Below the pieces are notes generated by a model, which made no database searches, had not been told where the DNA came from, and saw nothing but the letters and a program-made list of their open reading frames with translations. A stretch of DNA of 35,353 nt. Source: Tannerellaceae bacterium (lineage in GTDB: Bacteria > Bacteroidota > Bacteroidia > Bacteroidales > Tannerellaceae). The position numbers were made by a program, and so were the translations under genes. Below, piece by piece: positions 1-8,210 of the stretch. The stretch covers positions 1 to 35,353 of the forward strand of contig JAJQFE010000034.1 in assembly GCA_021201295.1 (NCBI GenBank), given 5' to 3'. Every line of letters starts with the position of its first letter. Position 1 is the first letter of the stretch.

Positions 1-101
1 CTATTAGATAGTATCCTATTTCATAAAACAAAAGATAAGAAGGTATCCAATTACGAATATTTGCAAATTATTATTATTATATTTACGGATTCTCAAGAAT
101 C

Positions 102-1094
102 AAATTTTATGAATATATAAAAACCCTTTTCAATATAGTCAGGGAAAAAATCTCTTCACAGTTCCGGTTAGTTAATATTATATGTACTTTGTTAAATATT
201 GGATCTGACTCTGCCTATAGAAGAATCCGTGGGGGGGGGAAGAACTTACTTTATCAGAGTTAACAAAAATATGTTCCCATTTTGATATTTCTATAGATGC
301 TATTCTTAATTATAAAAATGATGCAGTCATATTCAGACATGTATCTCTGGACATGTCTGATATGAATAACTATTTCACCTACATCGAACAATTTTCAAAA
401 ACCATAGATACGTTAGCGACATTCAGACATGGAGAAATATATTATACTGCAGAAGATATTCCTATTTTCCACTTTCTGCCGTTTCCGGAACTTTCATTTT
501 TTGAAGTATATGTCTGGTACAATTCAGTCTGCAATATGGTCATTACCTACGAAGAGTTTGTAAAAAAAAATTTAAAATAAAGAAAATATATACAAACATT
601 ATCAAATAATGAATCAAAACTACCATAAAATAGCCTCCACAGAAATATGGACTGTTAACACGATTGACCCCATATTAAGATTATTGGAGTTTTATCGCGA
701 TATAGAAAGTTTTGAGAGTAAAAATACGCCCATTTTGTTATGTAATCAATTATTGCAACTGATTGAAAACTTAATGAGTTGGACAGAAAAAGAAAAGAAA
801 AATAATAAAGCATCTTTTAAATTATTATTAAGTCCTATCAGTCCGGAAAATAGTTTTATGCTGGTTAAAAATGAAGAGTTTTCCTCTACTGCCATTAAAC
901 TCTTTACAATTAATAGCATTATTACTTCTCAGCCAACCTTTTGTGAACAAACGGAAAAATGGATAAAAAACAACATATCCAAATCTTCTTTATTAAGTGG
1001 TAGCGCCGCCAGGGAAAGATTTAAATTTTTCCAATCCATGAAGAATAAGGTGAATAACCTGATGGAAAAATTTGAACAAAAAGAAATGTACTGA
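102..1094 (+). pseudogene. Broken HTH transcriptional regulator
   Basis: Joining three reading frames gives one protein of about 330 residues. The N-terminal part reads KFYEYIKTLF, then LLNIGSDSAYRRIRG, then ELTLSELTKICSHFDISIDA. This is the helix-turn-helix pattern of a common Bacteroidetes regulator family of unknown target. The remainder (353-1094) is mostly helical and has no motif I recognise. Two lesions are visible. One is a run of nine G at 231-239, where seven or ten would keep frame. The other is a probable loss of one A at 574-577, after which the frame continues NKENIYKHYQIMNQNYHK. No in-frame start codon is visible near position 102, so the true 5' end is uncertain. Family assignment rests on the SDSAYRRIRG helix pattern only. 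Confidence 0.6.
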
Positions 1095-1399
1095 TACATT
1101 ACAAATGAAATCTGATATTTTTTGATCTTTATTCTTTTCTTACCTATCTATTATTCCTGATATAGCACAACACCCATATTTTATAACTTATGTCCATCTG
1201 TGTAATTTTCATATAAAAGCAGTCCTGTTTTCAGAATTAACCGGGAAACACAAAGAGAAAATAGTTTCAATTGAAAAGAAAAACCAATCCCTCTTCTGTG
1301 AGATTAACGCAGATTCAAAAACAGGACACGTTCAAAAACAGATTAAGATTAATACTTAATATCCAGTAAAAAATAGGAGAAAGTTCCTGAATCACCCGC
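1095..1399. other. Intergenic, no gene seen
   Basis: AT-rich spacer between the 3' ends of the regulator pseudogene and the GH43 pseudogene, which converge here. I see no convincing hairpin terminator, tRNA or small ORF. Confidence 0.5.
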
Positions 1400-2895
1400 T
1401 TATTTTGCATCGATCAGTAAACCGGCCCTGACTCCTTTTCCCCATTGGGGAAGGAAAATCCCATCCAGTGCTGTCGGACCATCCGGGAAAGCATGCCACG
1501 CCTGCTGATCGGTTGACCAGGAGAAACGGAAGAAACGGGCATTAATGGATTCAACCCGCAGATATATTTCCGGAGCATCCACGGTCCGGGGAAAAAGCTC
1601 TGTTTGGTTACCCTTCTCTATTTGATAGAGCTTCACCTTTCCTTCTTCCACTCCTATAGTAAATAGATTGGTACTATTTCCATAGACACATACACCTTTC
1701 AGATGGCAACCTTCATTTCGTACAGCCGTCTCCATCGTATAATTTCCAGTCTGTACATTCACTCCCCGGAAGCAAAATCCTATTCCTTCAGAAGCAAAGG
1801 TCAGCTTTCCGTTATTTTTAGTCAGCACCGGACGAGGGAGAGTCATATCCCACAACTAGTATTTATCTTTCTCCTGAGTGGCGAAATTATCATAGAATTG
1901 AGTTTCCCGTTTTTGAACAGTATTCGCAAAAGGAACTTCAGCCTACAAAGACGGATTTCTGCCATATTTGAAATAAGGCCAGCCCGCTTCATCATCCCAT
2001 AGTAATTCATCCAATAAACCCTGCCGTCCTATAAATTCAAAATCATAGGTGTGATACGCGTGGTACAGATAGAAATATCTGCCTTCAGGACTTTGCACGA
2101 TGGTTCCGTGACCGGAACATTTCCACAGATCACCTCCTTCCAGAATGGGATTGCCGGCATATTGCTCTCAATCTCCCCGGAGAGTTTTGGAACGGGCCAC
2201 TTCGATCCGGTAGTCACAACGGTTGTCACAACATCCCCCTACCGAATAAAAATGATAATAATACCCATTCCGTTTCAGAACGACCTGTCCTTCATCCCCA
2301 TTTTCACGCCACCCTTTGCTATGGTCAGTTAATGTGAAATGCTCACCTACTAAAGTCAGTCCGTCATCCGCTAATTCGGAAGCCAGAATTTCAATCGGAC
2401 GGGATGGGTCCAGTCCATAGGCTTTCCAGGTGATATATAATTGACCATCCTCATCTTTAAAAATGAAAGCGTCAATGGCTTCACTGCCCCACTCGATCAG
2501 GGGTCCTTTATCTTCGAAACCTTTGGTAATATCTTTGGTCGTAGCGACCCCTATACAGGAAATATGGTCACTCTTCTTCCGCGCAGTATAATAAGCAAAA
2601 AAGTTCCGTTATGATAAAATAATTCCGGCGCCCAACAATCTCCCTGGATCCAGGCAGGAGGATCATTAAAAATTGCTCCGATCCGTTCCCAGTTGACCAG
2701 GTTACGAGAATGATAAACCGGATAACTCGGAGCCAGGTCGGAAGTCGTACCGGCAGCATAGTAATCTTCACCGACACGTATTACACTGGGATCCGGAAAA
2801 TCATGGGGGATCACCGGATTTTTATAGGTCTGAACAGGCGTTTGTGCCGCAATCGTTGCGGAAAAACAAAATAACAGGATGAGTAATTTATACAT
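1400..2895 (-). pseudogene. Glycoside hydrolase family 43, broken
   Basis: Reassembled, this is a secreted five-bladed beta-propeller glycosidase of about 500 residues, of the type acting on arabinose- or xylose-containing glycans. A signal peptide (MYKLLILLFCFSATIAAQ) is followed by NPVIPHDFPDPSVIRVG, where PDPS carries the usual catalytic-base Asp. IDAFIFKDEDGQLYITW follows, with the pKa-tuning Asp, then NGDEGQVVLKRNGYYYHFYS, with the likely acid Glu. A C-terminal beta-sandwich begins near LWDMTLPRP. Lesions: loss of one T in the run at 2597-2602; TGA at 2168-2170, where the family has Trp (GD-W-EQYAGNPIL); TAG at 1943-1945 and at 1856-1858, both readable as former CAG (Gln). With four lesions this is very unlikely to be functional. 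The subfamily cannot be named by eye. Confidence 0.8.
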
Positions 2896-3239
2896 ACCAA
2901 GTCAGATTTAAGTAAATAACGAATGACAGGATAATCAAAAAGTTTTTCACCGGATAACCGGGAAGCAAAACTAATCATCCGGAGCGGAAGATGGTTTCAA
3001 TATTCATTCAATAAACCTTATATTTCATTCAGACACTTTTCTATTTACTGGACAGAGACTATTTTATCAGGTGGATACAAGGATATGTTTTATTGATTGA
3101 AAATCTGTCTAAGCCTGTCTGCTCCGATCTTTATCAGGCCAATTCTTCAAAAAAAACAGTTAAAACTATACAGAACGAGGCGAATAAAACGAAAATAAAA
3201 TTACTTTTACCAGGCGTTATATAAGTCCTTTTTATACCA
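2896..3239. other. Intergenic between divergent genes
   Basis: 344 bp separating the GH43 pseudogene (-) from the membrane protein gene (+). Both promoters should lie here, but I find no clear TTTG/TAnnTTTG pair on either strand. No repeat or RNA gene is evident. Confidence 0.4.
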
Positions 3240-3647
3240 ATGAGATCGTATCGCACATATTTAATTCTTACCGCCGGCCTGGTCTGGATACTGGCGGGTG
3301 TCAAGATCCTCCGTATCGGATTAAGTACATGGGATACCCATGAGCCTTTTCTGGAATTCCATATGCTGTATGCCGGGATTATTTTTATCCTCTTTTTCCT
3401 GATGTTCCAGCAGACCCTTTCCAAAAATATGCAACGCACCCTTCAAATAGAAAGGACCAGAAACCCGCTTGCTTTTTTCGACCTGAAAGGTTGGGCCATC
3501 ATGTTTTTTATGATCGGACTGGGAATTACGGTGCGCAACTACCAGTTGTTACCGCCTGCCTTTATTGCCCCTTTTTATTCCGGACTTTCTTCCGCCCTGT
3601 TCCTGACCGGACTGACCTATTTATTGAAAACCAGGGCTGTGGAATAA
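3240..3647 (+). CDS. Small four-helix membrane protein, unknown function
   Basis: 135 residues with four hydrophobic segments, approximately residues 5-27 (YLILTAGLVWILAGVKIL), 42-60 (HMLYAGIIFILFFLMF), 82-98 (GWAIMFFMIGLGITV) and 108-128 (FIAPFYSGLSSALFLTGLTY). The loops are short and rich in Arg and Lys (SKNMQRTLQIERTRN). I recognise no enzymatic motif and can only place it as an inner-membrane protein. The reading frame is intact. It ends about 40 bp before the left end of the HU-VapE element, so that element sits directly downstream of its stop codon. Confidence 0.65.
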   Translation: MRSYRTYLILTAGLVWILAGVKILRIGLSTWDTHEPFLEFHMLYAGIIFILFFLMFQQTLSKNMQRTLQIERTRNPLAFFDLKGWAIMFFMIGLGITVRNYQLLPPAFIAPFYSGLSSALFLTGLTYLLKTRAVE

Positions 3648-3687
3648 AGGAAGCAATTTTTTGAATCCGAATGGTAAACAGAAATTC

Positions 3688-3808
3688 TTTCTCTCCTTAT
3701 AATTTTTTTTAGGTATTCATCTATGCATATTTTTTCTACACATCTGACAATCAGTAAATAAACTATGCATACCACAGGTCAGCAGGTATGCATTTTTATG
3801 CATACCTG
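3688..3808. repeat. Left terminal inverted repeat of the HU-VapE module
   Basis: Contains, in order, TTTCTCTC (3688-3695), a run of eight T, AGGTATTCATCTATGCAT (3711-3728), ATAAACTATGCATACC (3758-3773) and a perfect hairpin of 11-bp arms CAGGTATGCAT around a TTTT loop (3783-3808). One more AGGTATGCAT follows at about 3824. The hairpin is not followed by a T run, so it is a poor candidate for a terminator. Confidence 0.8.
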
Positions 3809-3880
3809 TCCGTTTTTCGGTTATAGGTATGCATCATTTATAGCCCCGCCGGACATTTCTGAAAAGTTTGCAGGATTCGT

Positions 3881-3911
3881 TTTGTAATTCCGCTTTATTT
3901 ATATAACTTTA
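3881..3911 (+). promoter_or_regulatory. Promoter of the HU-VapE operon
   Basis: TTTG at 3881-3884, a 19-bp spacer, then TAACTTTA at 3904-3911, which matches the Bacteroidetes -7 box TAnnTTTG at all but the last base. The predicted start of transcription, near 3918, coincides with the first base of the long inverted repeat at 3920. Confidence 0.6.
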
Positions 3912-3919
3912 GTGCACAC

Positions 3920-4022
3920 AAACTATTACTACCCTCTACAGGGTAGCGTAAATAAGTATGTACCTATCACCTTAAAAGGTATAGGGAAAATGGTCCTACC
4001 CTGTAGAGGGTAACAATAGTTT
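3920..4022. repeat. 27-bp inverted repeat in the HU-VapE leader
   Basis: Arms at 3920-3946 and 3996-4022 match at 25 of 27 positions when one is reverse-complemented. Each arm is AAACTAT, three variable bases, then TACCCTCTACAGGGTAG. The core is itself nearly palindromic. The 49-bp centre holds a smaller inverted pair around CACCTTAAAAGGT. Given the predicted start site, the whole structure would fold in the 5' leader of the mRNA. It could equally be a DNA site for a protein such as HU or VapE, or a replication origin. A related copy lies at 35323-35345. Confidence 0.75.
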
Positions 4023-4074
4023 CTCTGCGGAGAATGATAACGTTCCGTACACTTAAACCCAAATACTTCATGAA

Positions 4075-4455
4075 ATGCCAGTTAAATACCGATTAACAAA
4101 GATCAACGACAACATTACCAGAAACACGACTCCCCGCTATTCCGTCACCCTGGTCAGCAACGGAAATATAAACCTTGAAAAGATTGCCCGTCAGATCTCC
4201 CATATGAGTACCCTCACTTCCGGAGAAGTATTCGGAGTGGTGGAAAGTATCCTGTATGTATTGGCCGAAGAGATGAAAGCAGGAAAAACAGTGAGTATTA
4301 CCGGACTGGGCACCTTTTATCCCACTGCCGAACTGACCAGAGAGATAGATGATCCCGGAAGAGTCCGTGCCGAAAGTATCCGGCTAAAAAGTATTGCTTT
4401 TAAACCCTCACCGGGATTACGCAAACGAATGAGTAATATTAAGTTTGTAAAATAA
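4075..4455 (+). CDS. HU-like DNA-binding protein (HU-related family)
   Basis: 126 residues. It belongs to the Bacteroidetes branch of histone-like proteins that carries an N-terminal extension (MPVKYRLTKINDNITRN...) before the HU fold. The central part INLEKIARQISHMSTLTSGEVFGVVESILYVLAEEMKAGKTVSITGLGTFYPTAE shows the helical dimer region followed by the GLGTF strand typical of HU. The end FKPSPGLRKRM corresponds to the conserved FKPG-like finish. It is expected to bind and bend DNA as a dimer. It lies 36 bp upstream of the VapE gene on the same strand, so the two are probably co-transcribed from the promoter near 3900. Frame intact. Inference: it may act on the palindromes that flank the module. 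Confidence 0.9.
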   Translation: MPVKYRLTKINDNITRNTTPRYSVTLVSNGNINLEKIARQISHMSTLTSGEVFGVVESILYVLAEEMKAGKTVSITGLGTFYPTAELTREIDDPGRVRAESIRLKSIAFKPSPGLRKRMSNIKFVK

Positions 4456-4491
4456 ATAAGTAACTATTGTATAAATGACCTGCTAAATCTA

Positions 4492-6576
4492 ATGAGTATG
4501 AATACCTATGTTGTAACCAGACTGACCGCAAATGGGAAACTGCCAAAAAAAACAGAACTATCCGGGATCCTGGAAGAGATCCGTTCCGGTCAACACCGTG
4601 AAATCGTAGAAAAGAGCCGTAAAGAGTACCACTATGGATTCCGGGACCGGTCGGAGAAATGGATGCTACGACTTCCCCAGGTCTGTTTCCCTTCTATCCT
4701 TTCTGCGGCAAAAGAAGGACTTTCCTGGGTAGAGTACACAGGAGTGGTCTGTCTGGAAATCAGACAATTGGCAGGAATAGAAGAGGCAGCCCGGCTTCGT
4801 AACAAAGCAGCGGGATCTGCCTATACCCTGGCCGCTTTTATCTCTCCGGAAGAAACAGCTGTATGTATTCTTTCCCTCTTCCGGCTGATAGACGGAAGTT
4901 TGCCTACGGACCGGAAAATGGCAGCCTGGTTTCACTCCCATGCCTACCAGCAGGCAATCAGTTGCTACACAGATTACCTGCAATGCTATATTCATCCGGT
5001 TCGTCCCGATCTCCAACAGGTTCAACGGATCGGATATGATCCTTATCTTTACTATCAACCCGAACCGTCCGTTTTCCGGATGGCACAACCCTATAAATTC
5101 TATGGCGAGGAGACATCTCCCACTTCCAAAGAGGAAAAAGACCCACTGGCACAACTAATGCCGGGGAAACGACGGAGCCGGATCCTCTCTTTTTTGTTTG
5201 AAACCTCTTTACGGGATACTTTCGAAAAGACCGGTGGATATGGCCAGGAAAATCCGAAAGAATTCTGGGTCCGGTTAGCTGAGAACTGCCTGCTGTCAGG
5301 CATACCGGAAGAGGAAATGATCAAATACACGGTGATCCATCTCTCCTGTGTGGAGATGGAAACAGAACTCCGGCTGACTGTACGGAATGTGTATGAAAAG
5401 ACCAGGCTATTCGGACAGAAACCGTGTATCCTGAAAGAGATGTTGCAACATCTCCGTTTACAGGAATTTATGGAAAGACGGTATATACTCCGGTATAATG
5501 TGCTTAAAAACGGGGCGGAGTACAATGTGCTCCGGTCGATTTATTATAACTTCCGTCCCGTCGGGGAACGGGAAATGAACGGGATCTGCCTGGATGCTCA
5601 GGATGAAGGCCTGTTTATCTGGGACAGGGATGTACGGAGATATCTCACTTCCAACCGCGTTCCGCTCTATGATCCCCTCGAAGAATATGTCCACTCCCTA
5701 CCCCCATGGGACGGCAAAGACCATATCCGCACATTTGCCTCCCGGATTCGGACCAACCGGCAGGGCTGGGAAGACCAGTTTTATAAATGGTTCGTATATA
5801 TGGTAGCCCAGTGGATCTTCCGGGACAAAATCCATGCGAACAGTACGGTTTCGGTATTGATCGGTCCGCAGGGATATCAGAAATCGACCTTCTGCAAACT
5901 CCTGTTACCCCCGGAACTCCGCGATTATTATAAAGAACATCTTGATCTGGGAAAAAAGAGGGAAGCAGAAGAGTCCCTGACCCGGTTTGCCCTGATCAAT
6001 TTAGATGAGTTTGATTCACTGAGCCAGGCCAATCAAAGCTACCTGAAACACCTGTTGCAGAAAACAGAGATCAATCTCCGTCCCTCTTTTGAGGTACAGA
6101 CCAGCCGGAAAAAGCGGTATGCCTCCTTCATCGCAACCTGCAACCGTTTTGACCTGCTGGATGATCCCACCGGAAGCCGCCGGTATATTTGTCTGGAGCT
6201 CACCGATCATTTTGACCTCGAAACCCCGGTAAATTATCCCCAGCTATATGCCCAGGCCAAAGCAGCGATCCATAATAATGAACAGTATTGGTTCTCCCGG
6301 GAAGAGGAAAGCCAGATTATCCAGACGAATACTCCCTTCAATCAATTGACTATAGAAGGGGAACTTTTTCGCCTCTATTTCCGGGCAGCAGAAGCGGATG
6401 AAGTGGGAGAATGGCTGACCGGAACAGAAATTCTGATGATACTTAAATCACAAAGTAAAATTAATTTCTCCATCAGTAAGAAAAGTATCAATCGTTTTGG
6501 TCTCGATTTGAAAAATCTGGAAATCCCTAAAAAACATGCGACTAAAGGGAATGTATATCACGTAGTACGGTTATAA
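4492..6576 (+). CDS. VapE/BT4734-type primase-helicase-like ATPase
   Basis: 694 residues, intact. Residues 1 to about 250 resemble the N-terminal domain of the Bacteroides BT4734/BF3469 family. The second half is a VapE-type P-loop ATPase related to D5-like viral primase-helicases. It begins at VPLYDPLEEYVHSLPPWDGKD, has a Walker A motif GPQGYQKST near residues 458-466, Walker B LINLDEFD near 501-508, and a sensor-like FIATCNRFDLLDDPTGSRRY near 545. The C-terminal region is DUF3874-like (LTGTEILMILKSQSKINFSISKKSINRFG). Family members occur in phages, satellites and Bacteroides chromosomal islands and are thought to act in replication. The ATG at 4492 is used; a second ATG lies two codons on. 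The stop codon abuts the right-end palindrome, so gene and repeat form one unit. Its biochemical activity here is inferred from the family. Confidence 0.88.
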   Translation: MSMNTYVVTRLTANGKLPKKTELSGILEEIRSGQHREIVEKSRKEYHYGFRDRSEKWMLRLPQVCFPSILSAAKEGLSWVEYTGVVCLEIRQLAGIEEAARLRNKAAGSAYTLAAFISPEETAVCILSLFRLIDGSLPTDRKMAAWFHSHAYQQAISCYTDYLQCYIHPVRPDLQQVQRIGYDPYLYYQPEPSVFRMAQPYKFYGEETSPTSKEEKDPLAQLMPGKRRSRILSFLFETSLRDTFEKTGGYGQENPKEFWVRLAENCLLSGIPEEEMIKYTVIHLSCVEMETELRLTVRNVYEKTRLFGQKPCILKEMLQHLRLQEFMERRYILRYNVLKNGAEYNVLRSIYYNFRPVGEREMNGICLDAQDEGLFIWDRDVRRYLTSNRVPLYDPLEEYVHSLPPWDGKDHIRTFASRIRTNRQGWEDQFYKWFVYMVAQWIFRDKIHANSTVSVLIGPQGYQKSTFCKLLLPPELRDYYKEHLDLGKKREAEESLTRFALINLDEFDSLSQANQSYLKHLLQKTEINLRPSFEVQTSRKKRYASFIATCNRFDLLDDPTGSRRYICLELTDHFDLETPVNYPQLYAQAKAAIHNNEQYWFSREEESQIIQTNTPFNQLTIEGELFRLYFRAAEADEVGEWLTGTEILMILKSQSKINFSISKKSINRFGLDLKNLEIPKKHATKGNVYHVVRL

Positions 6577-6701
6577 GTATGCATAATTATGCATACCTCA
6601 TGAATACTCTCCATTGCAGGTATGCATAGTTTATACTATGAAAAACAAACAGTTACATAAATAATGAATAGATGAACACCTAAAAAACATTAAGAGAGAA
6701 A
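6575..6701. repeat. Right terminal inverted repeat of the HU-VapE module
   Basis: Read on the minus strand from 6701 it gives TTTCTCTC, a T run, AGGTGTTCATCTATTCAT, ATAAACTATGCATACC and AGGTATGCAT arms around AATT. This is the same order as the left end. Outer-to-middle spacing is identical (47 bp), while the middle-to-inner spacing is 36 bp against 26 bp on the left. The inner part includes the perfect 20-bp palindrome at 6577-6596. A small extra palindrome with CATAGT arms lies at 6625-6640. Confidence 0.8.
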
Positions 6702-6959
6702 TATGTCGTATGCCTACTTATTAATGGATGCTGAATGCTAAAAAAAGAGCCACTAAACACCATATACAGTCAACTAAACTATTTGATTTTAATTAATACA
6801 ATAAATAAATAAGTGGCTGTTTTAATTAATAAACTGACTATATAAATAATTATTCACATAATTTTGTTTATTAATATATCTAAATCATCGTTTTCCTTTT
6901 ATTTAATTATATTTTTGTTACCTGAAAAACAAATATCATATCTATATTCTTAATCCATT
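6702..6959. other. AT-rich spacer
   Basis: Very AT-rich stretch between the HU-VapE module and the glycosyltransferase remnant. It holds a duplicated TTTTAATTAATA and a TATTTTTG at 6910-6917, which could serve as the -7 box for the remnant, although no -33 box is present. No gene seen. Confidence 0.4.
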
Positions 6960-7184
6960 ATGAGAACACAACCAACAATACCGAAAATTATCCACCCAAT
7001 AGGGTCAGGTATCAAGGAACCTCTGCCTCCCTATTTTTAACTACTGGGGAATACGTGGAAACGTGATTATCCGGATTGGGAATACATTCTCCGGAATGAG
7101 AAAATGATGAATGACTTTATCCGGACCTATTACCTACAGCATGAGAAAACATTCTTTTATTTCCACAAAAATACCATTGAATGA
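6960..7184 (+). pseudogene. N-terminal remnant of a sugar glycosyltransferase
   Basis: Reading from ATG at 6960 and through a TAA at 7038-7040 gives MRTQPTIPKIIHPIGSG, then KEPLPPYF, stop, LLGNTWKRDYPDWEYIL and NEKMMNDFIRTYYLQHEKTFF. The IPKIIH start followed by TWKRDYPDWEYILWNE-like text is the opening of the DXD-type (Gly_transf_sug, GT32-like) glycosyltransferases used in capsule and LPS synthesis. The protein stops at 7182-7184, before the DXD motif, about 75 residues in, and the rest is absent. It is a truncated relic that the HU-VapE module and the GIN gene now flank. Confidence 0.65.
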
Positions 7185-7262
7185 AGAAGATATTTCTTTC
7201 CTAGGCAACCTCCACAGGAAAAATGGCGTCTAATAAAAAGAAACCATAAATTAAAAATAGTG

Positions 7263-8108
7263 ATGAAAACTAAAGTTCTTTTTTTCTTTGTTTGCCTTTG
7301 CTTAGCCCCGCTAACTATCCTTTCTGCTAAAACAATCAAAGGAAATGGCCATATCACTACCAAACAGATTTCAGTGACAGATTACTCAGGCATAGAATTT
7401 GGTGGAGGTATTAACAGCAGCCGACAAGGAATCCAATTTCTTATCAGTCTTCTTTCTTCTAATGGGTGAACCAACTGGGAGTTCAATTATTCACAGAAAA
7501 CAGGCTCTTCAGGAGTGGAAGTGACCATAGATGAAAACCTGTTGGAATATCTGAACATGGAAACATCCGGCGGTATATTACAAATTGGTACAAAAGGTGG
7601 AAATATGATTGCTCCTACCCGGTTAATCATAAACGGACATTCGGAAACATTAAGCTCTGTTCAGGCAAGATCCGGTGTGGATTTCAATATTCTGACGCCT
7701 ATCACCGGAGAAAATCTGGATATGCGATCCAGTGGTGGCAGTGACATCCGGATCAAGGACCACGCAAAGATTGATCGATGTTATTTCCAGACAAGAGGCG
7801 GTGGCGATCTGTATGCGGAAAACCTGGAATGTAAAGAGCTAACCGCTTTGGCTTCCGGAAGAAGTGATATCAAATTAAAAGGAAAAGCGGAGAAAGCTAC
7901 TTTCAAAGCATCCGGTGGCAGCGATATTAAAGCCTTCGACTTTAAAACAAAAGAAGCTGATTTTTCTGTCAGTGGAGGTAGTGATCTGAAATTACATGTC
8001 ACAGAGTTATTGTCCGGGAGCGCTTCCGGAGGAAGTGATGTAAGATTTTATGGCAATCCGCAACAGCATGTAAGATTATCCGGCGGTAGTAGCTGCAAAC
8101 AAAAATAA
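7263..8108 (+). pseudogene. GIN-domain (DUF2807) adhesin-head-like protein, first copy
   Basis: About 281 residues with a signal peptide (MKTKVLFFFVCLCLAPLTILSA) followed by KTIKGNGHITTKQISVTDYSGIEFGGGI, the usual opening of exported DUF2807 proteins. The body is a right-handed beta-helix-like array in which SGGSD or a close variant recurs roughly every 20 residues. A TGA at 7467-7469 interrupts the frame, and a Trp codon there (SSNG-W-TNWEFNYS) would restore it. No frameshift is seen. The ATG at 7263 is preferred over the GTG just before it because it starts the signal peptide. Function in the family is not firmly known; a surface or periplasmic structural role is likely. It is a paralogue of the gene at 10062, and the duplication extends into the 5' leader. 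Confidence 0.8.
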
Positions 8109-8210
8109 ATACTTTTCCTATTATATTAAAAAGAATTGCTCTACTTATATAACGTCAGCAGAGAAATCCTTTTTATTTCTTATCTTTTATCCAATAATTT
8201 CCTACCGGAT

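Larger units (their letters stand above)
3688..6701 (+). mobile_element. HU-VapE module bounded by long inverted repeats
   Basis: About 3.0 kb carrying only an HU-like gene and a VapE-type gene. Both ends contain the same ordered motifs in opposite orientation. The outer block is AGGTATTCATCTATGCAT after a T run (3705-3728), matched by 6664-6687 reverse-complemented at 22 of 24 positions. A middle block ATAAACTATGCATACC (3758-3773) is exactly matched at 6619-6634, and both lie 47 bp inside the A of the outer motif. An inner palindrome with AGGTATGCAT arms lies at 3783-3808 and at 6575-6598. The VapE stop codon at 6574-6576 touches the inner right palindrome, so there is almost no spare sequence. 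No transposase or integrase and no clear target duplication is visible. That it moves or replicates is inference from the end structure and gene content. A heavily controlled chromosomal operon is the alternative. Confidence 0.6.

Noticed and set aside
3783-3808. Intrinsic terminator of the membrane protein gene
   Set aside because: The stem-loop is not followed by a T run, lies about 135 bp past the stop codon, and recurs at both ends of the module and in the second element with covariation.
3688-6701. Prophage or integrative conjugative element
   Set aside because: No integrase, structural, lysis, mobilisation or conjugation genes; only HU and VapE lie within the inverted ends.
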